Shown here piece after piece: positions 25,216 through 32,876 of a stretch of 64,000 nucleotides of DNA. The position numbers were made by a program, and so were the translations under genes. This DNA comes from RUG572 sp964386385. GTDB taxonomy: Bacteria > Verrucomicrobiota > Kiritimatiellia > RFP12 > UBA1067. Positions within the stretch are counted from its first letter, which is position 1. The number at the start of each line of letters is the position of its first letter. The notes beneath the pieces were generated by a model. The model worked only from the letters and a program-made list of their open reading frames with translations. It had not been told where the DNA came from and made no database searches. The stretch covers positions 1 to 64,000 of the forward strand of contig CAYLRN010000009.1 in the NCBI GenBank assembly GCA_964386385.1. Reading direction: 5' to 3'.

Positions 25216-26763
25216 TCACTCCGCGGGCTTTCCGGAGAAGTCCTTCACGAGGTGGCGGTGCAGCATCTTCTCGTAGAGTTCGATGTACTGCCGGGCGCAT
25301 TCCTCGTGGTTGAAGCGCTTGAGCGATTCCGCCATGATGCGGCGGATCTCGGCGGCGCGGACTTCCGGCGGACGCGCCCAGAAGGCCATCGCCTGGTCCA
25401 TCGCCCAGAAGAGGCCGTTCGAGTCGTACGTGTCGAAGCGGAAGCCGTTGCCGACGTGGTTTTCTACGTCCAGCGGCTCGACCGTGTCGTGGAGGCCGCC
25501 CGTGTTGTGCGCGACGGCAAGGGATCCGTAGATCGGCGCCTGCATCTGCGGGAGTCCGCACGGCTCGAAGAGGGACGGCATGAGCATGAAGTCGCTTGCC
25601 GCGAACCCCAGCTGCGAGAGGCGTCCGTCGAAGTCGTGGACTGCCAGGCGGTTGCCGATGTTGTGGAACGAGCGGATGTCCCAGAACGGCTGCTGGAAGG
25701 TGCCGTTCGCCACGACGGCGATTTGCGCTCCTTTCGCCCAGTGCTTGTCGAGGAAGCGGTAGCAGATTTCCGTGAGGAGCTGGGGTCCCTTCTGCACGGG
25801 GTCCAGGCGCGACGGCCAGAAGAAGAGCGGCGCGTCGGCGTTCTCCTCAAGGCCGAGCGCGTGCTGGAAGGCGAGCTTGTTCCTGCGCTTCATCTCGGCG
25901 TGGTCGTCAGGGCCGTAGCGGAAGGGGATCTTGTCGTCGATCTGCGGGTTGTCCATCGCGTCGGGCGCGTTGAGGATGCCCACGGCGCATCCGGCGTAGT
26001 ACTTGTTCCGGATCTCGCTGCGGATCGAATCTGGGATGAAGTCGTGCCAGCCGTCGACGATCTCCTTCAGGAAGGTGGGCGAAACGGTGTTGATGAAGTG
26101 GGCTCCGAACACGCCGGAGGCCTGCATGTCTATCGGGTTCGTGTCGCGGCTCTCGAAGTAGTTGTATGGCGGACGCGACAGGTAGAGGTTCTGCCAGAAC
26201 TCGGCCGCGTCGATGCCCGCGTCCTCCACCTCGGCGATCGTCATCTTCTGCGTGTGGATGTTGTGGACGGTGAAGAGGCAGGGAATGCCCATGCGGCGCG
26301 CGGCGGCGGGGATGAGGCCGGTCATCCAGTCGTTGCAGTGGATCAGGTCAGGCTGGACTTCGGGAATCACGTGGTTGATGACTTCGCGCTCGAACGCGAG
26401 GGACAGCTTCGGGTTCGCGCCGCTCTGGGAGTAGACGCGGTCGCGGTAGTAGAAGCAGCGGTCCTCCGCCAGGTGGATGCGGTCGCTCGTCATGCGGCTC
26501 TTGTAGCGGCGCAGCTCCTCGGCCACGAGCTGTCCCGTCTCCTCGTGGAACATCCGCCGGTAGTGCGGCAGGGCCACGTGCACGTCCGCTCCGAGGTCGA
26601 AGAGCGCCCCGACGAGCGACGCGGACACGTCGGCCATCCCGCCGGCCTTTGCGCTCATCTTGCCGGCGAGGTTGCCCATGCCTTCCGGAAGATACGTTAT
26701 CTCCGGCGTGACAATCAGGATGCGCGGTTTCTTTTCGCCTGTTTTCGATTGAGTTGCTGACAT
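25216..26763 (-). CDS. glgA: Glycogen synthase (GT5)
   Basis: The 515-aa enzyme elongates alpha-1,4 glucan from ADP- or UDP-glucose. The N-terminal nucleotide-sugar motif is SAKAGGMADVSASLVGAL (KxGG form), TVHNIHTQ is the linker region, FFWPSRLDPVQKGPQLL the second Rossmann domain, and LFEPCGLPQMQAPIYGS holds the conserved E-x7-E type active-site loop. The start ATG at 26763 has GAAAGGGA at the usual distance; an in-frame upstream ATG would add 21 residues including the ribosome binding site and is not favoured. Confidence 0.95.
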   Translation of the reverse strand: MSATQSKTGEKKPRILIVTPEITYLPEGMGNLAGKMSAKAGGMADVSASLVGALFDLGADVHVALPHYRRMFHEETGQLVAEELRRYKSRMTSDRIHLAEDRCFYYRDRVYSQSGANPKLSLAFEREVINHVIPEVQPDLIHCNDWMTGLIPAAARRMGIPCLFTVHNIHTQKMTIAEVEDAGIDAAEFWQNLYLSRPPYNYFESRDTNPIDMQASGVFGAHFINTVSPTFLKEIVDGWHDFIPDSIRSEIRNKYYAGCAVGILNAPDAMDNPQIDDKIPFRYGPDDHAEMKRRNKLAFQHALGLEENADAPLFFWPSRLDPVQKGPQLLTEICYRFLDKHWAKGAQIAVVANGTFQQPFWDIRSFHNIGNRLAVHDFDGRLSQLGFAASDFMLMPSLFEPCGLPQMQAPIYGSLAVAHNTGGLHDTVEPLDVENHVGNGFRFDTYDSNGLFWAMDQAMAFWARPPEVRAAEIRRIMAESLKRFNHEECARQYIELYEKMLHRHLVKDFSGKPAE

Positions 26764-26809
26764 GACGGCCGAATCCCTTTCATTAAATCCAGTATCGCTG
26801 TCTGTGCGG

Positions 26810-26838
26810 ATTATATCAAACTGCAATTGGCAGTGAAA
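26810..26838 (-). promoter_or_regulatory. Promoter of glgA-glgB
   Basis: On the minus strand TTTCAC (26833-26838) and TATAAT (26810-26815) have a 17-base spacer, 46 bases before the glgA start. It diverges from the promoter of the giant surface gene, so the 245-base interval 26764-27009 is a divergent control region. Confidence 0.65.
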
Positions 26839-26919
26839 GCGGAAAACGCGGTTGGCGCGTCTCGCGGTTCAGTCCGTCCGCGAAAGCCTCCGGCACGGGC
26901 GGCTTTTCTTCGACGGCGG

Positions 26920-26947
26920 TTGACAGGAAAAAAAAAACAGATATAAT
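26920..26947 (+). promoter_or_regulatory. Consensus promoter with an A10 spacer tract (surface gene 1)
   Basis: TTGACA (26920-26925) and TATAAT (26942-26947) are both perfect consensus boxes. The 16-base spacer is GG, ten A, then CAGA. A homopolymer in the spacer means that slippage would change the spacing and so promoter strength. The matching promoter at 32802 has the same pieces with a 19-base spacer. Confidence 0.85.
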
Positions 26948-27009
26948 TGCTCCGTATACTGCGAAAAGGCGAACTGGCGGGTGACCGCCAAGAACAGAAG
27001 GAGCGAGAC

Positions 27010-30000
27010 ATGGCGAAGGAGATGGCGCGCGCTGCCAGAATGGGCGCATGGGTTAAGGCCGGGATTCTTTGCGGGCTGGCGCTTGCGGCGCTGTGCGCTT
27101 CATCGGCGCGAGTTCCAGCCGGATACGCCGAACTGGAGTACGTCGAGTCGACGGGCGTCCAGTACGTGGACACGGGCTACGTGCCGACTGGAAGCGACGT
27201 CATCGAGGCGGACTTCGCGTTCACGGATGCGCTCTCCACCCAGCAGCGCGTGTTCGGCTCCTCCACGTGGGGCAGCTCCCTGACCTGCACCTTCTACGTC
27301 AACGGAAGCGGTTTCTACGCATGGGCGTACAAGGACGGCTCCGGCAACTGGACTTCGACCGGCGTGAAGCTGTCCACGGAACGCCGCCGCCTGACCCTTG
27401 ACGGCGTCGGCAACCGGGTCTCGCTCGTGGACGCGGCGTCCGGCGAGACGCTCTACTCCGAGGCGATCGGAACGGCGCACTCCAAGTCCGCCGCCCATTC
27501 GCTTCTGCTGTTCGCCAACTACTACGACAACAAGGGATATGCGCAGGAATACGGCCGCCTCCGCCTGTATTCATGCGCCATATCCGACTCCGCTCGCCAG
27601 AAGGCGCGCGACTTCGTGCCGTGCCGGCGCATCTCCGACGGCGCGGTCGGGCTCTACGACGTGGTTACGCAGACGTTCTTCGCGGACGGGAGCGGCGACG
27701 GATTGACCGCAGGCCCGTTTGCCGACGGGACGGCGTTCAACGTGAGCCAGCCGGACGACCAGACCCTCGTCGCGGGCGCCGCCTGCACCCCGGCGGTGTC
27801 CGTGACGGACAAGGCGACCGGCGACGTCCTTGAGGAGGGCGTACACTACTCGCTTGCCTATTTCCACAACACCGTCCTAGGCGAAGCCTGGGTTGTCGTA
27901 ACCGGCCTTGGCGACTACGAGGGCGAGACCGTCGCAAGGACGTTCTACGTCTTCCCTGCGGAATCCCGCTTGCCGGACGGCTACCGCGAACTGGAGTGGA
28001 TCGCCTCGTCCGGCGCCGAGTTCATCCAGACGGACGTGACGGCGACGCCCCGCACGGCGGCGACCATCGACGCGACGCCGCTGTCCGTCAATGGCGGCAG
28101 CTGCCTCTTCAAGGCGACTCCCGCCTCGAACGTCGTGGAGGGTCTGCTGTTCCACGGCTACGTCAACGCCATGGGAATGTTCGCCGTGACTTGCGTCGAC
28201 GCCACGACGCTGGGGGACGACGGCTTCTCCGCGTCGCTCAAGCCGTGGAACTCATGGGGCGCCGCCTCCGCCGCACCGTTCAAGTTCACGGCAATGGACC
28301 GGCATCGCTTCACGGTCGATTCGCTCCGCGGCGTCTGCGAGGTCGACGGACAGACCGTCCTCGCGCTGAAGACGGAGCGGACGCAGAACTCCGCGCATCC
28401 GCTCCGCATCTTCGAGAACTTCTGCGGCCGGCTTCACTCGTTCGCGGTTTCGGAGGACGGCGGCGCCGCGCGCGCCTTCCTGCCGTGCGTCCGCGTGGCG
28501 GACGGCGCCGCCGGAATGTACGACCTGTCGGCCGGCGCATTCCTCACGAACGCCTCGTCCGCCGGCGCGTTCACGGCAGGGCCGTACGCGTACAGGCGCG
28601 AACTTGCCGTCGCGACCATCGCCGCGCAGCCGTGGGACGGAGCGAACGCGGTCCGCCCCGAACTCGTCGTCGTCGACCGCGCCACGGGCGCGGCCCTGGC
28701 GGAAGACGAGGACTACTCGCTTGCGTTCAGCGGCAACGACGCCGTAGGCACGGCCGCGGTCGTCGTGACCGGCCTCGGACTGTACGCCGGCTCCGCCGCG
28801 ACGAATTCCTTCGCCGTCTACCGCGCCGGCGGCGCGTTCACCTACGCAAGCTGGAACGTGGACGGCTTCAAGTCCGGCCCGACGGCGAGCGGAGAGATCC
28901 GCTGGGAGTGGACCGAGACGTATGCGGCCTGTGAATCCTACCGGACGTTCCTGGCCTCGCTCGGCGCCGACTGGCTTGGCGTCGACGACAGCGTCTACAA
29001 CTTCCTTTACGCCGGCTGGTCGCAGATCGGGTCGCGCTGGGGCATTTTCCTCGACTATCCGCAGACGACGCTGGGCGACGAGGACGGGACGATTCCGCGC
29101 GCGACGTTCTGTACCGGCCGCTTCGACGTCCTTTCGTCCAACGTCGTGGAGGACTGCGCGCTTGAGCAGCGCGTGAGGGTGGACGGACTGTACGAGGCGG
29201 TGTTCGTGAACGTCCGCCTCTCCGAAGGCGCCGCGACGCGCAACGCCCAGATCTCCGCGCTTGCGACCCGCTATGCCGACGAGCCGCGCGTCGTCCTCTC
29301 CGGCGACTTCTGCACGGGGTGCGCAGACCTTGACGGGACGACGCGCACGGACTGGGCGGCGCTGGACCCGCTTGTGGAGGCCGGCTTCCGCCTTGCGAAC
29401 GTCTCCGAGCCGATGTCCCCGGTCTGGAAGCGCGCCACGCCGCGCTTCGCCTCCACGCACGTCGCCACGAAGGGCTTTGCCGTCTCGGACGTCGCGGTGC
29501 GCGAGCCGTTCGCGTCCGAGGGCGACGCCTACGGACTGAGCGACGAATGCGCGCTCGTCTGCACGCTCTCCCCGCTTGCGGAAGGGCGCGTGATGCGTCC
29601 GTCCAACCCAGTGCCGCAGACCTACACGGGCGCGGCTCTGACGCCCGTGGTGACGGCGGACGCCGCCTATGCCGTCGCCGCGCCCGCGAACGCGGTGGAC
29701 GCGGGAGAATACCCCGTCGTCGTGTCGCTCAGGGACAAGACGGCTACGGCGTGGGACGACGGCACGACCGACGACCTGACGCTGGCGTTCACGGTCGAGA
29801 AGGCGGCCAACGCCTGGAAGACGCTGCCGTCCGTCTCGTCCACGCTCTGGGAGCGTCGCGACGGCCCGGCGGGGACGGTTTCGCAGGGCGAGGGCGTATT
29901 CGGCGGAGCGTCCACGTGCAGCCACGTGGACGCGCAGCTGGCCGCGCTCACGAAGGGAACGCACCGGATCGTCTTCACCGTGCCGGAGACGCCGAACTAC

Positions 30001-32034
30001 GCAGGGCTCGAGTACTCTGTGGACGTCACGGTGACGGAGACGTTCCGCACGACGGTCTCCGCCGACGGCGCGACGGCGGACGTGCAGTTCAGGCATTCCG
30101 ACAAGCCGAGAAAGCTCTATCTCGTCTACGGCTTCACCGACGGCGGGAACGCGACGTCCGCGTGGGACCGCGTCGTCTGCGTGGGCGACGTCGCGCCCGG
30201 CGTGACGGAGTGGACGGGAATAGAACTTCCCGACACCATCGGCTACGAGCATCCGAACTGGCGCTTCCTAGTCTCCGGCGACTACGGCAGCGAGTCGTAC
30301 GCGATGGACGGCCTGATTGCGCAGTGGGACGCGGAGGAGAACGCCGGTCGCGGCGTCCACGCCGAATCGCCCGGGACGTGGGCTGAACTCGTGAACGCGA
30401 CGCCGATCGCGTGGACGGGTTCGCCGGTCTACGGCGAGAATGGCGTGAAGATGAACGGCGCGTTCTTCGAGGCGACGCTTGCCGGCGCGGCGGACGCAAT
30501 CAACGCCAAGTCCCTCACCGTCCAGGTGATGATGCGTCCCGACTCCGTCGAAGCCTGGGATTGGTACCAGGGCGTCTTCCAGTTCGGCCCCGGAGGCTCC
30601 AACCGCCAGCTGATCCTCGACACGCGCCAGCAGAGCAAGGTCGGGCAGGGGCTGTACACGTTCGGCGGCCTTCAGTACCGCGAAAGCGGATGGAACGGAC
30701 GCAGCGTCGTCTCGACGCCGAACTGGTACTTCTGCACGAACGTGCTCGTCACCGTCACGGTTGACGCGAACGGCGCACACCTCTGGTTCGATGGCGCGTC
30801 CGCGCCCGCGTTCACGACCGTCGGCGGCGGCGTGGCTGCGACGAGCGACCTCTTCACCTTCGGCAAGTACATCAGCAACAAGACCTATCCGATGACCGTG
30901 CACTCGATTCGCATCTACGACCGTGCGCTCACGGCGGCGGAGGTCGCCGCGAACTACGCCGTCGACGCGGACCGGTTCGACGGACGCTTCGTCGAGGCTG
31001 GCGGACTCCAGACGGCGACGCGGCCCGTCCAGGCGGAAGTCCATGGTGGCGCGTGGGCGGACGTCCGCTTCACGGCCATGTCCCGTCCGCGGAAGCTCTG
31101 GTTCGCCTGGGGCGCCAGGGACGCGGGCGCGCAGACGAACGGCTGGGCCGGCGCCGCATTCGTGGCGGACGTCCCGGCGGGCGTGTCCTCCTTTGAGCGC
31201 CTTGCCCTTCCGGCCGCGTCGCGCGGAGCCGGCTGTGGACGCTTCCTCCTGTGCAATGCTGAATATCTTTCGTCCGACTACGCGATGGACGGTCTCCTTG
31301 CGCAGTGGGACGGAATCGACAACGCGGCGCGGAACGTCCACGAGAGCAGCCCGACCTCGTGGGTCGACCTCGTCGGCGGCCGGGCGATGGACGTCTACGG
31401 AACGCCGGCGTTCGGCGAGAAGTCGGTCCGCAATGGCGTGGACTCGTATTTCCAGACGACAGTCACGGGCGTGGCAGACGCGATCAACGCCGAATCGTTT
31501 ACCGTGCAGGTGATGATGCGTCCGGACACGGGCGCCTGGGAAAAATATCAGGGCGTCTTCCAGTTCGGCCCCGGAGGCTCCAACCGCCAGCTGATCCTCG
31601 ACACGCGCCAGCAGAGCAAGGTCGGGCAGGGGCTGTACACGTTCGGCGGCCTTCAGTACCGCGAAAGCGGATGGAACGGACGCAGCGTCGTCTCGACGCC
31701 GAACTGGTACTTCTGCACGAACGTGCTCGTCACCGTCACGGTTGACGCGAACGGCGCACACCTCTGGTTCGATGGCGCGTCCGCGCCCGCGTTCACGACC
31801 GTCGGCGGCGGCGTGGCTGCGACGAGCGACCTCTTCACCTTTGGCAAGTACATCGGCAACGCCTCGTACCCGATGACGGCATACGCGATACGCATCTACG
31901 GCCGGACGCTCACGGCGGAGGAGATCGCCGCCAGCCACGCCGTCGACGCCGTCCGCTTCCTCGACGCAGAGCCGCCGTGGCAGGCCTCCGCGCCGCTGGA
32001 GATTGCCGCGCCCACGCTTATCATCTTCAGGTAG
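27010..32034 (+). CDS. Giant secreted multidomain protein (Ig-like, degenerate EEP, two LamG domains)
   Basis: The 1674-aa protein has a signal peptide (AGILCGLALAALCASSARV) and two ELEY/ELEW modules (ELEYVESTGVQYVDTGY at about residue 40; ELEWIASSGAEFIQTDV at about 325), which look like concanavalin-fold units, each followed by an Ig/MBG-like strand region. Residues about 614-860 resemble an endonuclease/exonuclease/phosphatase fold (SWNVDGF, VVLSGDF, SDECALV), but the usual GDxN and SDH signatures are altered, so it is probably inactive. Two LamG/concanavalin-type domains (about 1095-1317 and 1422-1645) share 293 identical bases. The C-terminus is TLIIFR. AAGGAG at 26998-27003 fixes the start. 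It is probably a surface adhesin or glycan binder. Confidence 0.8.
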   Translation: MAKEMARAARMGAWVKAGILCGLALAALCASSARVPAGYAELEYVESTGVQYVDTGYVPTGSDVIEADFAFTDALSTQQRVFGSSTWGSSLTCTFYVNGSGFYAWAYKDGSGNWTSTGVKLSTERRRLTLDGVGNRVSLVDAASGETLYSEAIGTAHSKSAAHSLLLFANYYDNKGYAQEYGRLRLYSCAISDSARQKARDFVPCRRISDGAVGLYDVVTQTFFADGSGDGLTAGPFADGTAFNVSQPDDQTLVAGAACTPAVSVTDKATGDVLEEGVHYSLAYFHNTVLGEAWVVVTGLGDYEGETVARTFYVFPAESRLPDGYRELEWIASSGAEFIQTDVTATPRTAATIDATPLSVNGGSCLFKATPASNVVEGLLFHGYVNAMGMFAVTCVDATTLGDDGFSASLKPWNSWGAASAAPFKFTAMDRHRFTVDSLRGVCEVDGQTVLALKTERTQNSAHPLRIFENFCGRLHSFAVSEDGGAARAFLPCVRVADGAAGMYDLSAGAFLTNASSAGAFTAGPYAYRRELAVATIAAQPWDGANAVRPELVVVDRATGAALAEDEDYSLAFSGNDAVGTAAVVVTGLGLYAGSAATNSFAVYRAGGAFTYASWNVDGFKSGPTASGEIRWEWTETYAACESYRTFLASLGADWLGVDDSVYNFLYAGWSQIGSRWGIFLDYPQTTLGDEDGTIPRATFCTGRFDVLSSNVVEDCALEQRVRVDGLYEAVFVNVRLSEGAATRNAQISALATRYADEPRVVLSGDFCTGCADLDGTTRTDWAALDPLVEAGFRLANVSEPMSPVWKRATPRFASTHVATKGFAVSDVAVREPFASEGDAYGLSDECALVCTLSPLAEGRVMRPSNPVPQTYTGAALTPVVTADAAYAVAAPANAVDAGEYPVVVSLRDKTATAWDDGTTDDLTLAFTVEKAANAWKTLPSVSSTLWERRDGPAGTVSQGEGVFGGASTCSHVDAQLAALTKGTHRIVFTVPETPNYAGLEYSVDVTVTETFRTTVSADGATADVQFRHSDKPRKLYLVYGFTDGGNATSAWDRVVCVGDVAPGVTEWTGIELPDTIGYEHPNWRFLVSGDYGSESYAMDGLIAQWDAEENAGRGVHAESPGTWAELVNATPIAWTGSPVYGENGVKMNGAFFEATLAGAADAINAKSLTVQVMMRPDSVEAWDWYQGVFQFGPGGSNRQLILDTRQQSKVGQGLYTFGGLQYRESGWNGRSVVSTPNWYFCTNVLVTVTVDANGAHLWFDGASAPAFTTVGGGVAATSDLFTFGKYISNKTYPMTVHSIRIYDRALTAAEVAANYAVDADRFDGRFVEAGGLQTATRPVQAEVHGGAWADVRFTAMSRPRKLWFAWGARDAGAQTNGWAGAAFVADVPAGVSSFERLALPAASRGAGCGRFLLCNAEYLSSDYAMDGLLAQWDGIDNAARNVHESSPTSWVDLVGGRAMDVYGTPAFGEKSVRNGVDSYFQTTVTGVADAINAESFTVQVMMRPDTGAWEKYQGVFQFGPGGSNRQLILDTRQQSKVGQGLYTFGGLQYRESGWNGRSVVSTPNWYFCTNVLVTVTVDANGAHLWFDGASAPAFTTVGGGVAATSDLFTFGKYIGNASYPMTAYAIRIYGRTLTAEEIAASHAVDAVRFLDAEPPWQASAPLEIAAPTLIIFR
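30568..30860 (+). repeat. 293-bp exact repeat, copy 1 (first LamG domain)
   Basis: Every base from 30568 to 30860 is identical to 31549-31841, an offset of 981 bases. The copies include synonymous positions, so they are products of recent duplication or gene conversion. Identity stops sharply at both sides apart from one mismatch followed by 12 further matches. Confidence 0.95.
31549..31841 (+). repeat. 293-bp exact repeat, copy 2 (second LamG domain)
   Basis: This is the partner of 30568-30860 and covers the core strands of the second LamG domain of the same protein. Recombination between the copies would remove exactly 981 bases and keep the reading frame (327 codons). Confidence 0.95.
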
Positions 32035-32545
32035 GGCGCGACGTACATGCGGCCGGAATGTCTCATGGACAGGCGTTTTCCGGGAGGGCGGATGTCCTCG
32101 TCCGCCGCCATTGACGAAACGGCGTACCGATTGGGCTTCTGCCTTGCCATTTGGCAGGCAGGACGCTGCACCGCTTTTACCCACGCATTGGGAGGGGCGC
32201 GCTCCTGCGCGACCGAAACCATGCGGCGGCGGACGCGCAGGAGCGCGTCCCTCCCATGTGCGCAGACGACGGCGGTCGCGGGGCGACCGCCCTACCGAAT
32301 TGCCCTTTAACCGCATTTTCGCCCACAACGGCGGACGGGGACGTCCGCCCTCCCGATGAAAAGGCATAATGGTAGGGCGGGGCGTCCCGCCCCGCCGATG
32401 CGGATGCGCAGAAGCGCGTCCCTCCCATGCGTGGACGAATGCGGCGCGACGGGACGTCGCGCCCTACCGAATTCGGCCGCAATACCGCCTGATTGCTTGT
32501 GTGGCGGATGAGGACGTCCCTTCTTCCGTGGAATGCCAGCATCGG
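32035..32545. repeat. Dense cluster of short palindromic repeats
   Basis: No gene is supported in this interval. It contains at least eight units: GGGAGGGCGGATGTCC near 32081 and its inverted form near 32335; GGGGCGCGCTCCTGCGCG near 32194 and its inverse near 32234; GGGCGACCGCCC-like near 32281; GGGCGGGGCGTCCCGCCCC near 32374; CAGAAGCGCGTCCCTCCC near 32409; GCGCGACGGGACGTCGCGC near 32444. Many carry the tail CCCTACCGAAT. Confidence 0.85.
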
Positions 32546-32559
32546 CGTTCTCAAACGGC

Positions 32560-32605
32560 AAAAAAAAACGCGGCGCGCCCGATTTGGACGAAAGCCGCTT
32601 CCATG
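32560..32605 (-). terminator. Possible terminator of tRNA-Ala
   Basis: On the minus strand a GCGGC...GCCGC stem is followed by nine T (plus-strand A9 at 32560-32568), beginning about 13 bases after the tRNA 3' end. The loop is long, so this is a tentative call. Confidence 0.45.
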
Positions 32606-32617
32606 TTTCCCGCCAGA

Positions 32618-32693
32618 TGGTGGAGAAGAAGAGATTCGAACTCTCGACCCCCACGTTGCGAACGTGATGCTCTACCAACTGAGCTACTTCCCC
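32618..32693 (-). tRNA. tRNA-Ala(CGC)
   Basis: The acceptor stem is GGGGAAG/CTTCTCC and contains the G3-U70 pair that identifies alanine tRNAs. The anticodon loop TTCGCAA gives CGC (plus-strand 32658-32660), reading GCG. The discriminator is A and CCA is encoded (32618-32620). The T-arm GAGAGTTCGAATCTC is normal. Confidence 0.97.
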
Positions 32694-32712
32694 AGTGGCG
32701 GAAACGCGACAA

Positions 32713-32741
32713 AGTATATCATATCGCCCCGCCTCGCGCAA
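32713..32741 (-). promoter_or_regulatory. Promoter of tRNA-Ala
   Basis: Minus-strand TTGCGC (32736-32741) and TATACT (32713-32718) have a 17-base spacer, 19 bases before the tRNA 5' end. The -35 is identical to that of rpsL. Confidence 0.8.
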
Positions 32742-32801
32742 GGGGGGGTACGAAAAAAAGTCAGGCGGACTCCTGTCAGTCGGTCAAGGGACTCCGCTCG
32801 G

Positions 32802-32832
32802 TTGACATCGGGAAAAAAAAAACGGATATAAT
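32802..32832 (+). promoter_or_regulatory. Consensus promoter with an A10 spacer tract (surface gene 2)
   Basis: TTGACA (32802-32807) and TATAAT (32827-32832) are perfect boxes separated by TCGGG, ten A and CGGA, 19 bases in all. The layout matches the promoter at 26920, whose spacer is three bases shorter. The start codon at 32877 is 44 bases downstream. Confidence 0.85.
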
Positions 32833-32876
32833 GTGCGCATTCTGGGCTACCTATCATGCAAAGCGGAGAACGGACG

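Noticed and set aside
32151..32560. Several short open frames in the palindrome cluster
   Set aside because: They are translations of the repeats themselves (Arg/Pro/Gly-rich), recur wherever the repeats recur and lack ribosome binding sites.
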